DNA of 19,809 nt. Source: an uncultured Solirubrobacteraceae bacterium (GTDB lineage: Bacteria > Actinomycetota > Thermoleophilia > Solirubrobacterales > Solirubrobacteraceae). Under the pieces are notes generated by a model. It was not told the DNA's origin and did not search any database. It worked only from the letters and a program-made list of their open reading frames with translations. Location: contig CADCVT010000006.1 of the NCBI GenBank assembly GCA_902806215.1, forward strand, positions 1 to 19,809. The letters run 5' to 3'. The position numbers were made by a program, and so were the translations under genes. How positions within the stretch are numbered: position 1 is the first letter of the stretch; the number at the start of each line of letters is the position of its first letter. Shown here piece after piece: positions 6,774-14,576 of this stretch.

Positions 6774-7220
6774 ATGCGGGGCGGGCAGGCCGAACAGGTG
6801 GACGTGCCCGGCTCCTACGGCAACCCGGCGGCCCTTCGCACGGAGGTCGAGACCGTGCGGGCGGTCTACGACGCGTTCGCGCGCCGCGACGTCGAGGGGG
6901 CGCTCGAACACATCGACGCGGACGTGGAGTTCGTCACCGCAGGCACCCAGTCGCTCGTCGGGCGCGAGGCTCCGTACCGGGGCCACGAGGGCGTGCGGCA
7001 GTACTTCGCCGACGCGGCCGAGGCCTGGGACGACCTCACGCTGCACGCCGAGGACTTCCGCGCGGCCGTCGACAGCGTGATCGTCTTCGGGCGCGTCGAG
7101 GGCTCGGTCGACGGCAAGCCGTTCCGCTCGAAGGCGATCTGGATCTGGCGCGTCCGAGACGGCAAGGCCGTCTCGATGCGCGTCAACCCCCTCGGGACCC
7201 CACTGCCCGGCGAAACCTGA
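6774..7220 (+). CDS. SnoaL-like (NTF2-fold) protein
   Basis: A protein of about 148 residues if started at ATG 6774; an earlier in-frame ATG at 6699 would overlap the divergent EEP gene and adds residues unlike the family. GTG at 6798 is another possible start. The NTF2-like fold is recognised from TVRAVYDAFARRDVEGALEH, then DADVEFVTAG, YRGHEGVRQYFADAAEAWDD, and the closing strands VDGKPFRSKAIWIWRVRDGK and AVSMRVNP. Members include polyketide cyclases, ketosteroid isomerase relatives and many proteins of unknown role; no catalytic residue allows a choice. It may be transcribed alone from the short gap after the divergent EEP gene. Confidence 0.82.
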   Translation: MRGGQAEQVDVPGSYGNPAALRTEVETVRAVYDAFARRDVEGALEHIDADVEFVTAGTQSLVGREAPYRGHEGVRQYFADAAEAWDDLTLHAEDFRAAVDSVIVFGRVEGSVDGKPFRSKAIWIWRVRDGKAVSMRVNPLGTPLPGET

Positions 7221-7232
7221 GCCACCTCGTGC

Positions 7233-7245
7233 GGGGACTGTCCCC
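7233..7245. repeat. Palindrome GGGGACTGTCCCC, copy 1
   Basis: A 13-bp perfect palindrome about one central base, embedded in the longer shared string GTGCGGGGACTGTCCCCA. It lies in the 94-bp gap between the SnoaL-like gene and the secreted protein gene, 33 bp (about three helical turns) before copy 2. Confidence 0.85.
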
Positions 7246-7265
7246 ACACAAACCGGCGCTTGTGC

Positions 7266-7278
7266 GGGGACTGTCCCC
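7266..7278. repeat. Palindrome GGGGACTGTCCCC, copy 2
   Basis: This copy is identical to the one at 7233-7245, in the same orientation. It ends one base before the -35 hexamer TTGACC at 7280, so a bound protein would touch RNA polymerase. It could be an operator pair or a pair of dispersed REP-type repeats; the window holds no third copy. Confidence 0.85.
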
Positions 7279-7279
7279 A

Positions 7280-7308
7280 TTGACCCCGGTCGGTGCCGCG
7301 ACTAGCGT
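7280..7308 (+). promoter_or_regulatory. Sigma-70-type promoter, leaderless start
   Basis: TTGACC (7280-7285), a 17-base spacer and TAGCGT (7303-7308) match a housekeeping promoter well. Six bases then lead to GTG at 7315, so the transcript should begin at or next to the start codon. There is no ribosome-binding site. This is the best-formed promoter in the window. Confidence 0.65.
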
Positions 7309-7314
7309 GGCGCG

Positions 7315-8973
7315 GTGCTCAGGCTTCTCTTCCTCATCGTCCTCTTCCTGCTGCTCCTTCCCTCCGCCGCCGCGCAAGCGGTGAACCCTGATCTTCAGGT
7401 CGAGGCTCATGAGGCGCGGGTGATCCCGGCGCTCGACCTCGGCTCGGCGCCGCTGGCGCCCACCGGCGGCGGGAAGGCGCTCGTGATCTTCGAAGGGTCG
7501 GTCCGGCTGAGCGACCCGAACGCGATCCGCGTCCGGTCGCTCGGTGCCGACGGGCGCCCGGCGGGCTCGGTCATCACGGTCTCGCCGCCGGAGCAGCAGC
7601 GCGGCGGCATCTCCCCCGGGCTCGCCGGCGGCGGACCGGCGGGCGGCGCGCTCGCGTTCTGGATGGCGTCGGACGGGACGGCGCTGCAGGCGCACGTGCG
7701 GCGCCTCGATCCCGACGGCCGCGCGACCGCGCCGACGGTCCAGCTCCGGCTGGCCGGCAGCACCGCGACGAACGCGCCGGCAGCGGCGTTCGACCCCAGC
7801 GGCGGCGGGTCGTTCCTCGTCGCGTTCGCGGCCGGCGGCGGAAACGGCCCCGCCCGCGTCGCCGTCCAGCGGATCGCCCTCGACGGCACCGCCGCCGGAC
7901 TCCCGACCGTCGTGGCGGAGGGGCCGGTCGCGACGCCCTCGATCGCGGTGCGCCCGGACGGCGGCGCACTCGTCGTGTGGCGCCAGGCCGTCGACGGGGT
8001 GCGCGAGGTCCACGGCCGGCAGCTCGCGCCGGGCAGCGCCGCGCCGGAGGGGCCGGGGCCGATCCGGCTCACGCGCTCGGACCGGCCGACCGGCGACCCC
8101 GACGGAATCGAGTACGGGAGCGGTGCCCTGGGCCAGGCGGTCGTCTGGGACGGCGCGCGCTGGGTCGTCGCCTCCTCGCGCCTGGCGGCGGCGGTCGACA
8201 TCTGCCAGAGCGGAGGCAGCGCGGGCGGCTGCGACGAGACGTACCGGCTCGCCTACGACGGATACCTGCGTGCGTTCGTCGCCGGGTCGCTCGCGCCGGC
8301 CAGCGCCGAGCTGCTCGTGCTCCCCGAGGCGAAGGTGGTCGACACGACGCTGATCCCGTCGCTCGCCGTCGGCCCCGTGGGGCGCGAGGTGGTCGTCACC
8401 TGGCCGGGGAACGGAATCGAGACGCTCACGTACGACACCGCGACGTTCACGCGCCAGGCGGGCTTCGTGCTCGCGCAGTCGAGCATCTTCCGCGGTGAGC
8501 TCGACTTCACAGTGGGTCTGACGTACCTGCCGGGGGTCGGCGCCTACGCGGCCGCGTACCAGGCGGGGACGCACCTGCTCGTCCGCCGCTTCCTGGCGGG
8601 CGCGCGCGACGTCGACGCTGCCGCGCCCGGGATCGTCACGCGGCCGCGCCGCCTCCGGCTGCGCTCCCGGATGACGCTGAGCGTGCGCTGCCGTGGCGAG
8701 GCGTGCCCGGTGCTCCGCGTGCGCGGCCTCTCCGCGTGCCGGCGTGACGACCGGCTCTGCGTCTCGCCGGTGGTCCGCCGCGTGCGCTTCACGGGCCGTC
8801 GGACGTCGCCGACCGAGATGCGCCTCTCGCTGCGGCTGACCGCGCGCGAGCTGCGGGCGGTGCGACGCCGGCGGGCGAACCTGGTCCTCACGGTCAACGC
8901 CGCGGACGACACCGGCAACGACACCCGGTTCCACAGCAGCGGCGACCCGCGGCTGCTCGTGAAGCTGCGCTAG
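7315..8973 (+). CDS. Large secreted protein, probably beta-propeller-like
   Basis: A 552-residue exported protein starting at GTG 7315, chosen because a promoter ends 6 bases upstream. A signal peptide is clear (LRLLFLIVLFLLLLP, cleavage near AAA-QA). The body repeats short beta motifs of the kind 'SLAVGP...VVVTW', 'SIAVRPDGGALVVWRQ', 'AAAFDPSGGGSFLVAF' and 'YEAGTHLLVRR'-like ends, which suggests a propeller of about 50-residue blades. The last 110 residues (from about 445) are Arg-rich with paired cysteines (VRCRGEACPVLRVRGLSAC), a tail style I associate with secreted Thermoleophilia proteins. No enzyme motif is visible. It ends right at a hairpin that can serve as terminator. Function unknown. 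Confidence 0.85.
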   Translation: MLRLLFLIVLFLLLLPSAAAQAVNPDLQVEAHEARVIPALDLGSAPLAPTGGGKALVIFEGSVRLSDPNAIRVRSLGADGRPAGSVITVSPPEQQRGGISPGLAGGGPAGGALAFWMASDGTALQAHVRRLDPDGRATAPTVQLRLAGSTATNAPAAAFDPSGGGSFLVAFAAGGGNGPARVAVQRIALDGTAAGLPTVVAEGPVATPSIAVRPDGGALVVWRQAVDGVREVHGRQLAPGSAAPEGPGPIRLTRSDRPTGDPDGIEYGSGALGQAVVWDGARWVVASSRLAAAVDICQSGGSAGGCDETYRLAYDGYLRAFVAGSLAPASAELLVLPEAKVVDTTLIPSLAVGPVGREVVVTWPGNGIETLTYDTATFTRQAGFVLAQSSIFRGELDFTVGLTYLPGVGAYAAAYQAGTHLLVRRFLAGARDVDAAAPGIVTRPRRLRLRSRMTLSVRCRGEACPVLRVRGLSACRRDDRLCVSPVVRRVRFTGRRTSPTEMRLSLRLTARELRAVRRRRANLVLTVNAADDTGNDTRFHSSGDPRLLVKLR

Positions 8974-9000
8974 GGAGATCCGCCCCTGGCGGATTCTCCC
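8973..9000. terminator. Hairpin after the secreted protein gene
   Basis: Arms GGGAGATCCGCC (8973-8984) and GGCGGATTCTCCC (8988-9000) pair over 12 bp with a single bulged base and a 3-base loop. It starts on the last base of the TAG stop. There is no U-tract on either strand, as is common in high-GC actinobacteria. It sits between convergent genes, so it may stop transcription from both sides. Confidence 0.6.
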
Positions 9001-9002
9001 GA

Positions 9003-9027
9003 GGGGATCGCCCCTAGGGCGATCCCC
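9003..9027. terminator. Second hairpin, containing the ABC-F stop codon
   Basis: A perfect 11-bp stem, GGGGATCGCCC (9003-9013) and GGGCGATCCCC (9017-9027), with loop CTA. On the minus strand the loop is exactly the TAG stop of the ABC-F gene. It shares the core GCCCCT and the GATC flanks with the hairpin at 8973-9000, so the two look like diverged copies of one palindromic unit. Confidence 0.6.
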
Positions 9028-10804
9028 CGCCCTCGAGCGTCGTGCTCGTCTCGAGCCACGCGGCCTCGAGCTGCTCGCGCTCGGCGGCGAGCCCGGCCAC
9101 CTGCTCGTTGAGCGCACGCAGCCGCTCGTGGTCGGTCGCGGCCTCGGCCATCTCCTCGTGCAGCGAGGTCTCCTTGTCGTCGAGCTTCTCGAGCGCCCGT
9201 TCGAGCCGCGCGACCTCCTTGCGCGCCGCGCGCTGCACCGCGCCCGCCGGCGGCGCCTTCTCGGCTCGAGGCGCAGCGGCCGCAGCGACCTCTACGGCGC
9301 GCTGCTCGGCGAGGTACTGCTCGATCCCGCCGGGCAGGTGCCGCACGCGGCCCTGGTCGCCGAGCGCGTAGACGTTGTCGCACACGCGCTCGACGAAGTA
9401 CCGGTCGTGGCTGACGACGACGAGCGTCCCGGGCCAGCCGTCGAGGAGGTCCTCCAGCGCGGTGAGCGTGTCGACGTCGAGGTCGTTGGTCGGCTCGTCG
9501 AGCAGGAGGACGTTCGGCTCGGCCATCAGCAGGCGCATGAGCTGCAGCCGCCGCCGCTCGCCGCCTGACAGATCGCGCACGAGCGTCCGGCCGCGCGGGC
9601 CGCGGAAGCCGAAGCGCTCGGCGAGCATCCCGGCGGTCAGCTCCTGCCCGTCGCTCGTGACCGTGCGCCCGCGGACCTCCTCGAGCGCCTCGAGCACGCG
9701 CAGGTGTCCGGGGATCTCCACCGTGTCCTGCGTCAGGTGCCCGACGCGCACGGTGGCGCCGCGCTCGACGACGCCCGAGGCGGGCTCGTGCTCGCCGGCG
9801 AGGACGTTCATGAGCGTCGTCTTGCCCGAGCCGTTGACGCCCACGAGCGCCACCCGGTCGCCCGGCCCGAGCCGCCACGTCGCGCCCCGCAGCAGGACCC
9901 GTTGTCCGAACGCGACCGAGACGTCGACCGCCTCGAGCACCTTGTCGCCGAGTCGCGCCGTCGCGAAGCGCAGCAGCTCGACGGTGTCGCGCGGCTCGGG
10001 CTCGTCGGCGATCAGCGCGGTGGCCGCGTCGATGCGGAACTTCGGCTTCGACGTCCGGGCCGGGGGCCCGCGGCGCAGCCACGCGAGCTCCTTGCGGACG
10101 AGCATCCGCCGCTTCTCGTCGCGGACGGCCTCGAGGCGGTCGCGCTCGGCCCGCGCCAGCACGTACGCGGCGTAGCCGCCCTCGTACTGCCGGACGCCGC
10201 CGTCGCCGACCTCCCACGTCGCGGTGCAGACCGCATCGAGGAACCACCGGTCGTGGGTGATCACGACGAGCGTGCCGCGGCGCGCGGCGAGGTGGCGTGC
10301 CAGCCAGTCGATGCCCTCGACGTCGAGGTGGTTCGTCGGCTCGTCGAGCAGGAGCAAGCCTGGGTCGTCGAGGAGCAGCCGCGCGAGCGCGATCCGGCGC
10401 CGCTCGCCGCCCGACAGCGGGGCGATCGGCGTGTCGAGCCCCTGCGGGAACCGCTCGATCGCGACGCCGCCCAGCAGGCCGTCGAGCACGCCGCGGAACG
10501 TCGCGTCGGCCTGCCACTCGTGGTCGGCGCGGCCGCCGACGAGCTCGTCGCGGATCGTCCGGTGCCCGTCGAGGTCGTCGCCCTGCCCGATCAGCGCGAG
10601 GTCGACGCCCGCGGTTCGCGTCACCGCGCCTTCGTCGGGCTCCTCCAGCCCGGCGATCAGGCGCAGCAGCGTGGACTTGCCGTGGCCGTTGCGTCCGACG
10701 ATCCCGATGCGGTCGCCCTCGCTGACGCCGAGGGTGACGTCCTCGAGCACCGAGCGGCTGCCGTAGCCCTTGGCGACGTCCTTGAGGTTGACGAGGTTGC
10801 GCAT
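9014..10804 (-). CDS. uup: ABC-F family ATPase, Uup-like
   Basis: A 596-residue soluble protein with two ABC ATPase domains and no membrane helices. Domain 1: Walker A GRNGHGKST (37-45), signature LSGGERRRIALARLL, Walker B LLLLDEPTNHLD. Domain 2: Walker A GVNGSGKTT, signature LSGGERRRLQLMRLL, Walker B VLLLDEPTNDLD. A C-terminal coiled coil (about 500-590, KEVARLERALEKLDDKE) is typical of Uup, which binds DNA or ribosomes. ABC-F proteins act on the ribosome E site; some give antibiotic resistance, but this domain order fits the housekeeping Uup type. Start ATG at 10802-10804 (MRNLVNLKDV) is preferred over an upstream in-frame ATG at 10858, which overlaps the divergent gene and adds unlike residues. 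Confidence 0.93.
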   Translation of the reverse strand: MRNLVNLKDVAKGYGSRSVLEDVTLGVSEGDRIGIVGRNGHGKSTLLRLIAGLEEPDEGAVTRTAGVDLALIGQGDDLDGHRTIRDELVGGRADHEWQADATFRGVLDGLLGGVAIERFPQGLDTPIAPLSGGERRRIALARLLLDDPGLLLLDEPTNHLDVEGIDWLARHLAARRGTLVVITHDRWFLDAVCTATWEVGDGGVRQYEGGYAAYVLARAERDRLEAVRDEKRRMLVRKELAWLRRGPPARTSKPKFRIDAATALIADEPEPRDTVELLRFATARLGDKVLEAVDVSVAFGQRVLLRGATWRLGPGDRVALVGVNGSGKTTLMNVLAGEHEPASGVVERGATVRVGHLTQDTVEIPGHLRVLEALEEVRGRTVTSDGQELTAGMLAERFGFRGPRGRTLVRDLSGGERRRLQLMRLLMAEPNVLLLDEPTNDLDVDTLTALEDLLDGWPGTLVVVSHDRYFVERVCDNVYALGDQGRVRHLPGGIEQYLAEQRAVEVAAAAAPRAEKAPPAGAVQRAARKEVARLERALEKLDDKETSLHEEMAEAATDHERLRALNEQVAGLAAEREQLEAAWLETSTTLEGGGSP

Positions 10805-10856
10805 CGCGGCCCCAAGTCTTAGCGCGCTCTCAATCCGCCGGGTGATCCTCAGCCTC

Positions 10857-11477
10857 ATGAGAAGCCAGAAGAAGATGGCGCTGTTCGGCCTCGGCGGCGG
10901 GGTTGCGCTTGCGAGCGCGGCGTTCGCCGTCGGGAGTCAGGCCGGCGGAGGGTCCGCCGTCGCCTGGACCTCGACGAGCGCGGCGCCCACCACCGCGGCC
11001 GCGCAGACGCAGCCGGTCCACAACGGCGGGCGCGGCGGCCCGCGTCACCACCTGAGCGACTTCGCGAAGCGACTCGGCGTCGAGGAGAGCAAGCTCCGGG
11101 CCGCGCTCGAGGACCTCCGTCCCGACCGCGGGAACATCGAGGACCATCGCGCGGAGCACGTCGCCGACCTCGCGAGGATCCTGAAGCTCAGCGAGGCGAG
11201 GGTCCGCGCCGCGCTCGAGAAGGTCCGGCCGGAGCCCTCCCCGCCCGGCCCGCGCATGGAGCGGCGGGGCTTCCCGGACAAGGACGCGTTCCTCGCGACC
11301 CTGGCCAAGGAGCTCGGCGTGAGCACCGAGACGCTCGAGAACGCGTTCGAGTCGCTGCACGAGCAGCGCCGGTCCGAGTTCGCCAAGCAGCTCGCGGCGA
11401 GACTCAGCATCTCCCCAGCCAAGGTTGAGGAAGTCCTGAAGGAGCTGCCGCATCCTGGGAAGCGTGGCCACCGCTGA
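10857..11477 (+). CDS. Membrane-anchored or secreted protein with four helical repeats
   Basis: A 206-residue protein starting at ATG 10857. It has a hydrophobic N-terminal segment (residues 8-28), then a Ser/Thr/Ala-rich linker and a His/Gly-rich spacer. Four related helix-turn-helix-like repeats follow: 66-87 (LSDFAKRLGVEESKLRAALE), 102-123 (VADLARILKLSEARVRAALE), 145-167 (FLATLAKELGVSTETLENAF) and 175-196 (FAKQLAARLSISPAKVEEVL). The consensus is LAxxLxVSxxxLxxALExL. There are no cysteines and no catalytic motif. The stop overlaps the start of the response regulator by 14 bases, so it is translated with the two-component system and may be its sensed partner, chaperone-like accessory or output. 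Not a family I can name. Confidence 0.82.
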   Translation: MRSQKKMALFGLGGGVALASAAFAVGSQAGGGSAVAWTSTSAAPTTAAAQTQPVHNGGRGGPRHHLSDFAKRLGVEESKLRAALEDLRPDRGNIEDHRAEHVADLARILKLSEARVRAALEKVRPEPSPPGPRMERRGFPDKDAFLATLAKELGVSTETLENAFESLHEQRRSEFAKQLAARLSISPAKVEEVLKELPHPGKRGHR

Positions 11478-12150
11478 CCCGCTGATCCTCGTCGTCGACG
11501 ACGAGCACTCCGTCCGGCAGGCCCTCGAGCGCGCGCTGCGCCTCGAGGGCTTCGCCGTGCAGACGGCCGGCGGCGGACGGGCGGCGCTCGACGCCGTCGC
11601 CGCCCGTCCCCCGGCGGCCGTCGTCCTCGACGTCACGATGCCCGACCTCGACGGGGTGAGCGTCGTGCGGCGCATGCGCGCCGGCGGCGTCGACGTCCCC
11701 GTCTGCATCCTGTCCGCGCGCGACGACGTCGACGACCGCGTCGCCGGACTCCAGGCGGGCGCGGACGACTACCTCGTCAAGCCGTTCGCCATCGCCGAGC
11801 TGTGCGCGCGCCTGCACGCGCTGCTTCGCCGCAACGGCCACGGCACGGGAACCGGCCCGCTCGTCGCCGGCGACGTGCTCGTCGACGCGAAGCGGCGGAT
11901 CGCCTCCTACGCCGGGCGCGAGCTCGACCTGACACGCCGCGAGTTCGAGCTGCTCGAGGCGTTCGTCCGTCACCCCGGCCAGGTGCTCAGCCGCGACCAG
12001 CTGCTCTCCCAGGTGTGGGGCTACACGACCGAGGTCGAGACGAACGTCGTCGACGTCTTCGTCGGGTACCTGCGCCGCAAGCTCGAGGCCGAAGGCGAGC
12101 CGCGGGTCCTCCAGACCGTCCGGGGAGTCGGGTGGGCGCTGCGGCCCTGA
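11464..12150 (+). CDS. OmpR/PhoB-family response regulator
   Basis: A 228-residue DNA-binding response regulator, start GTG 11464, overlapping the upstream gene. The receiver domain (1-115) has the acidic pair D12-D13, phospho-acceptor D56 (VVLDVTMPD), S84 in place of the usual Thr, and K106 (DYLVKPF). A winged-helix output domain spans about 130-228 (LTRREFELLEAFVRHPGQVL, VWGYTTEVETNVVDVFVGYL, VRGVGWALRP). The style is MprA/PrrA-like. It shares 19 bases with the kinase gene, so a cognate pair is certain by context. Target genes are unknown; no direct-repeat operator was found upstream. Confidence 0.96.
   Translation: MATADPLILVVDDEHSVRQALERALRLEGFAVQTAGGGRAALDAVAARPPAAVVLDVTMPDLDGVSVVRRMRAGGVDVPVCILSARDDVDDRVAGLQAGADDYLVKPFAIAELCARLHALLRRNGHGTGTGPLVAGDVLVDAKRRIASYAGRELDLTRREFELLEAFVRHPGQVLSRDQLLSQVWGYTTEVETNVVDVFVGYLRRKLEAEGEPRVLQTVRGVGWALRP
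12122..12127 (+). promoter_or_regulatory. Ribosome-binding site deciding the kinase start
   Basis: GGGGAG lies 4 bases before GTG 12132, inside the end of the response regulator gene. It supports that GTG as the kinase start; no other ATG/GTG/TTG before the first membrane helix has such a site. Confidence 0.5.
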
Positions 12151-13520
12151 GCCTGCGCGTCCGCATCGCGGTGGCGGCGGTGGCCGCGGTCGCGTTCGGC
12201 GGGATCCTCGCGGGCGTCGTGCTGCTGCGCGAGGTCGAGCGCGACGGGCGCCTGGCGCTCGACGAGCAGCTCATCCAGCGTTCGGACCGCCTCGTCGGTG
12301 CGCCTCGCGGCGGCCCCGGCCCCGGCCCCCACCTCGAGCGCCGCAGGGCCGGCCCGGAGCTGCTCGCGGGAAGCGGGACGTTCGTGCAGGTGGCGATCGC
12401 CGGTTCGATCGTCGACCGGGCCGGCGACGTGCCGGCCGACCCGCCCGCCGTGCCACAGGCCGAGGGCTTCGCGAGCGTCGCGATCGGCGGTGAGCGGTGG
12501 CGGTCGCTGACGATGGTCGCCGGGCCCGGGGGCGAGGCCCGCGTCCAGATCCTGTCGACGCTCGCACCGGTCGAGCAGCGCGTGGCGAGCATCCGCCGCC
12601 TCGTCGTGATCCTCGGCCTGCTCGCGCTCGCGCTGACCGGCGGCGCCGCCTACGGGTTCACGACCGTCGCGGTCCGGCCGCTCGAACGGTTGCGCGTCGG
12701 GGCCTCCCGCGTCAGCGGCGCCGACGACCTCGCGCGGCCGTTGCCCGACGACGACGGCCCCGCCGAGGTGCGCACGCTCGCGCGGACGCTCAACGAGATG
12801 CTCGGGCGGGTCGAGCGCGCGGTGGGCGCGACGCGGCGCTTCGCGGCCGACGCCGGCCACGAGCTGCGCACCCCGCTGACCGGCCTGCGCGCGAACCTCG
12901 ACACGCTCGAGCGCAACGCGTCGCTGCCCGGACCGCAGCGCGACGCGGCCATCGCGGAGATGAGCGCCGAGCTCGACCGGATCGTGCACCTGCTCGACGG
13001 CCTCCAGGCGCTTGCGCGCGGCGACGCGGCGTCGTCGCTGCCGCGCTCGACGGTGGAGCTGGCGGACGTCCTCGACGCCGCGGTCTACGCGGCTCGGCGC
13101 CGGCACCCGGCGACGGTGTTCGACCTGCACGTCCACGCCGACGCGGAGCTGCACGGCTGGCCGGAGGGGATCCGGCTGCTCGTCGACAACCTGCTCGACA
13201 ACGCGGCGTTGCATGGGGGCTCGGTCGTCGAGGTGGTCGTAGCGACGGACAACGACGTCGGTGACGACATGGGTTCGTGGGGCGTGGCGCTCTCCGTGTG
13301 CGACGACGGTCCCGGGATCGCACGGGACGACCGTGCTTCCCTCGTCGAGCCGTTCGCGCGAGGGCGCGACGCCACCGCGAAGGGAACCGGGCTCGGGCTC
13401 GCGATCGTCGTCCAGCAGGCCGAGCTGCACGGGGGCTCTCTGACGCTGGCGCAGGCAGCGCTCGGCGGCCTCGAAGCCCGCATCGAGCTCCCGACCGCGA
13501 GGCTGGTCGTCCCTAGTTGA
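12132..13520 (+). CDS. Sensor histidine kinase
   Basis: A 462-residue membrane kinase. TM1 about 12-32, an extracytoplasmic sensor of about 125 residues with a Gly/Pro-rich start, and TM2 about 156-180. A HAMP linker follows (VRPLERLRVGAS), then the phospho-acceptor box GHELRTPLTG with H243 (Gly replaces the usual Ser before His). The ATPase part has the N box DNLLDNAA (N357), DDGPGI (391-396), an F-like VEPFARG and GTGLGLAIV near 418-426. All catalytic boxes are present. It is coupled to the response regulator (19-base overlap), and the whole operon starts with the four-repeat secreted protein. Signal unknown. The last 8 bases overlap the convergent lytic-protein gene. Confidence 0.94.
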   Translation: MGAAALSLRVRIAVAAVAAVAFGGILAGVVLLREVERDGRLALDEQLIQRSDRLVGAPRGGPGPGPHLERRRAGPELLAGSGTFVQVAIAGSIVDRAGDVPADPPAVPQAEGFASVAIGGERWRSLTMVAGPGGEARVQILSTLAPVEQRVASIRRLVVILGLLALALTGGAAYGFTTVAVRPLERLRVGASRVSGADDLARPLPDDDGPAEVRTLARTLNEMLGRVERAVGATRRFAADAGHELRTPLTGLRANLDTLERNASLPGPQRDAAIAEMSAELDRIVHLLDGLQALARGDAASSLPRSTVELADVLDAAVYAARRRHPATVFDLHVHADAELHGWPEGIRLLVDNLLDNAALHGGSVVEVVVATDNDVGDDMGSWGVALSVCDDGPGIARDDRASLVEPFARGRDATAKGTGLGLAIVVQQAELHGGSLTLAQAALGGLEARIELPTARLVVPS

Positions 13521-14520
13521 CCATCGCGTAGCAGTCCCACGCGTCCGGGCCGTCGTTGTCCCAGATGCGCGCGGCGACGCGGTCCTGCTCGGCCTTCGAG
13601 GCGAGGTGCGCGGCGGGTCCGCTGCCGCCGTGACGCTTCCAGGTCTCGGGGATGATCTGGTAGTAGCCCGAGGCGCCCGCGCTGTTCGGCGGGAAGTTCT
13701 GGCCGCCGGACTCGCACTGCACGACGGCCCACGGGATCGACCACGGGCCGGTCGACGCGCGGCCTCCGGTGCTGGCGGCCTTGGCGATCGCCTTCTCGGC
13801 CGCGCGGAGCTTCGACTGCAGCTGCCGGCGGTTGCCGCGCGTGGCCTGGAGCGCCGCCGCGCGGGCGGCGCGGACGCGCACGAGCGTCTCGCGGCGGGCG
13901 GCGACGGCCTGGGTCATGCTCGCGAGCGCGGCGCGCCGCATGCGCAGGGCGCCGACGACCTCGCGCTGGGCGTCCTCGGCCTTCGCCAGCCGCTTCGTCT
14001 CCCGCGAGGCGTCGGCACGCGCGGTCCGGACGGCGACGAGGATCTGCTGGTCGGCGCGTTGGATCCGGCGCAGGAAGTCCGAGCGCTCGAGCAGGTTCGC
14101 GAAGCTGTGCGCGCCGAGGACGACGCTCACGACGTCCGGGCGCGTGGCCATGTACCGCTCGCGCAGGCGGACCGAGAGCTGGCCGCGGACCTCCTTCAGC
14201 CGTGCGCGCAGGCGGGCGAGACGCGCGCGCTCGGCGCGCAGGTCCACCCGCAGCTCGGCGAGCTGGGCCTCGTCACGGGCCAGCTCCGCCTGGACCTCGG
14301 CCACGCGGCGCTGCAGCGCACCGAGCTGGCGCTCGACCTTCGCGGCCAGCGCGCCGAGCCGGGCGACGTCGCCGCTCAGCGCGCGCTCACGATCGCGGGT
14401 GGACTCGATGCGGTCGCGCAGCGCGTCCTGATCCTCCGCCGCGAGCACGGGCAGACCGACCGACGCGAGGCACGCGACGGCCGGCAGCAGGACGGCGAGC
14501 AGTCTTCCCCACAGCGGCAC
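13513..14520 (-). CDS. Coiled-coil protein with Rpf-like lytic transglycosylase domain
   Basis: A 335-residue exported protein, start GTG 14518-14520. A signal peptide (about 1-28, ending near VLAA) is followed by long amphipathic helices (about 30-245: RVAEVQAELARDEAQLAELR and on) of the type seen in PcsB/RipC-like peptidoglycan hydrolase regulators. The C-terminal domain (about 260-335) is the transglycosylase-like, resuscitation-promoting-factor type: IPWAVVQCESGG with catalytic E270, SAGASGYYQIIPETW, AARIWDNDGPDAWDC. C269 and C330 probably form a disulfide. It should cleave the glycan strand of peptidoglycan outside the membrane. The coil may tether or autoinhibit the enzyme, as in related hydrolases (inference). 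Confidence 0.9.
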   Translation of the reverse strand: MPLWGRLLAVLLPAVACLASVGLPVLAAEDQDALRDRIESTRDRERALSGDVARLGALAAKVERQLGALQRRVAEVQAELARDEAQLAELRVDLRAERARLARLRARLKEVRGQLSVRLRERYMATRPDVVSVVLGAHSFANLLERSDFLRRIQRADQQILVAVRTARADASRETKRLAKAEDAQREVVGALRMRRAALASMTQAVAARRETLVRVRAARAAALQATRGNRRQLQSKLRAAEKAIAKAASTGGRASTGPWSIPWAVVQCESGGQNFPPNSAGASGYYQIIPETWKRHGGSGPAAHLASKAEQDRVAARIWDNDGPDAWDCYAMVN

Positions 14521-14532
14521 GGACGGCGAGCG

Positions 14533-14538
14533 ACGCTA
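14533..14538 (-). promoter_or_regulatory. -10 element TAGCGT of the lytic-protein gene
   Basis: On the minus strand TAGCGT lies 12 bases before GTG 14520, giving a 5' leader of only about 5 bases. The hexamer is identical to those at 5191 and 7303. A -35 is not clear. Confidence 0.4.
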
Positions 14539-14576
14539 TCCACGAACCTCCTGCTTTCTGGGAAGGTTCTTGCAAG

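Noticed and set aside
10805..10858. N-terminal extension of the ABC-F protein from ATG 10858
   Set aside because: The added 18 residues are unlike the family and overlap the start of the divergent gene; the ATG at 10804 gives the normal ABC-F N-terminus.
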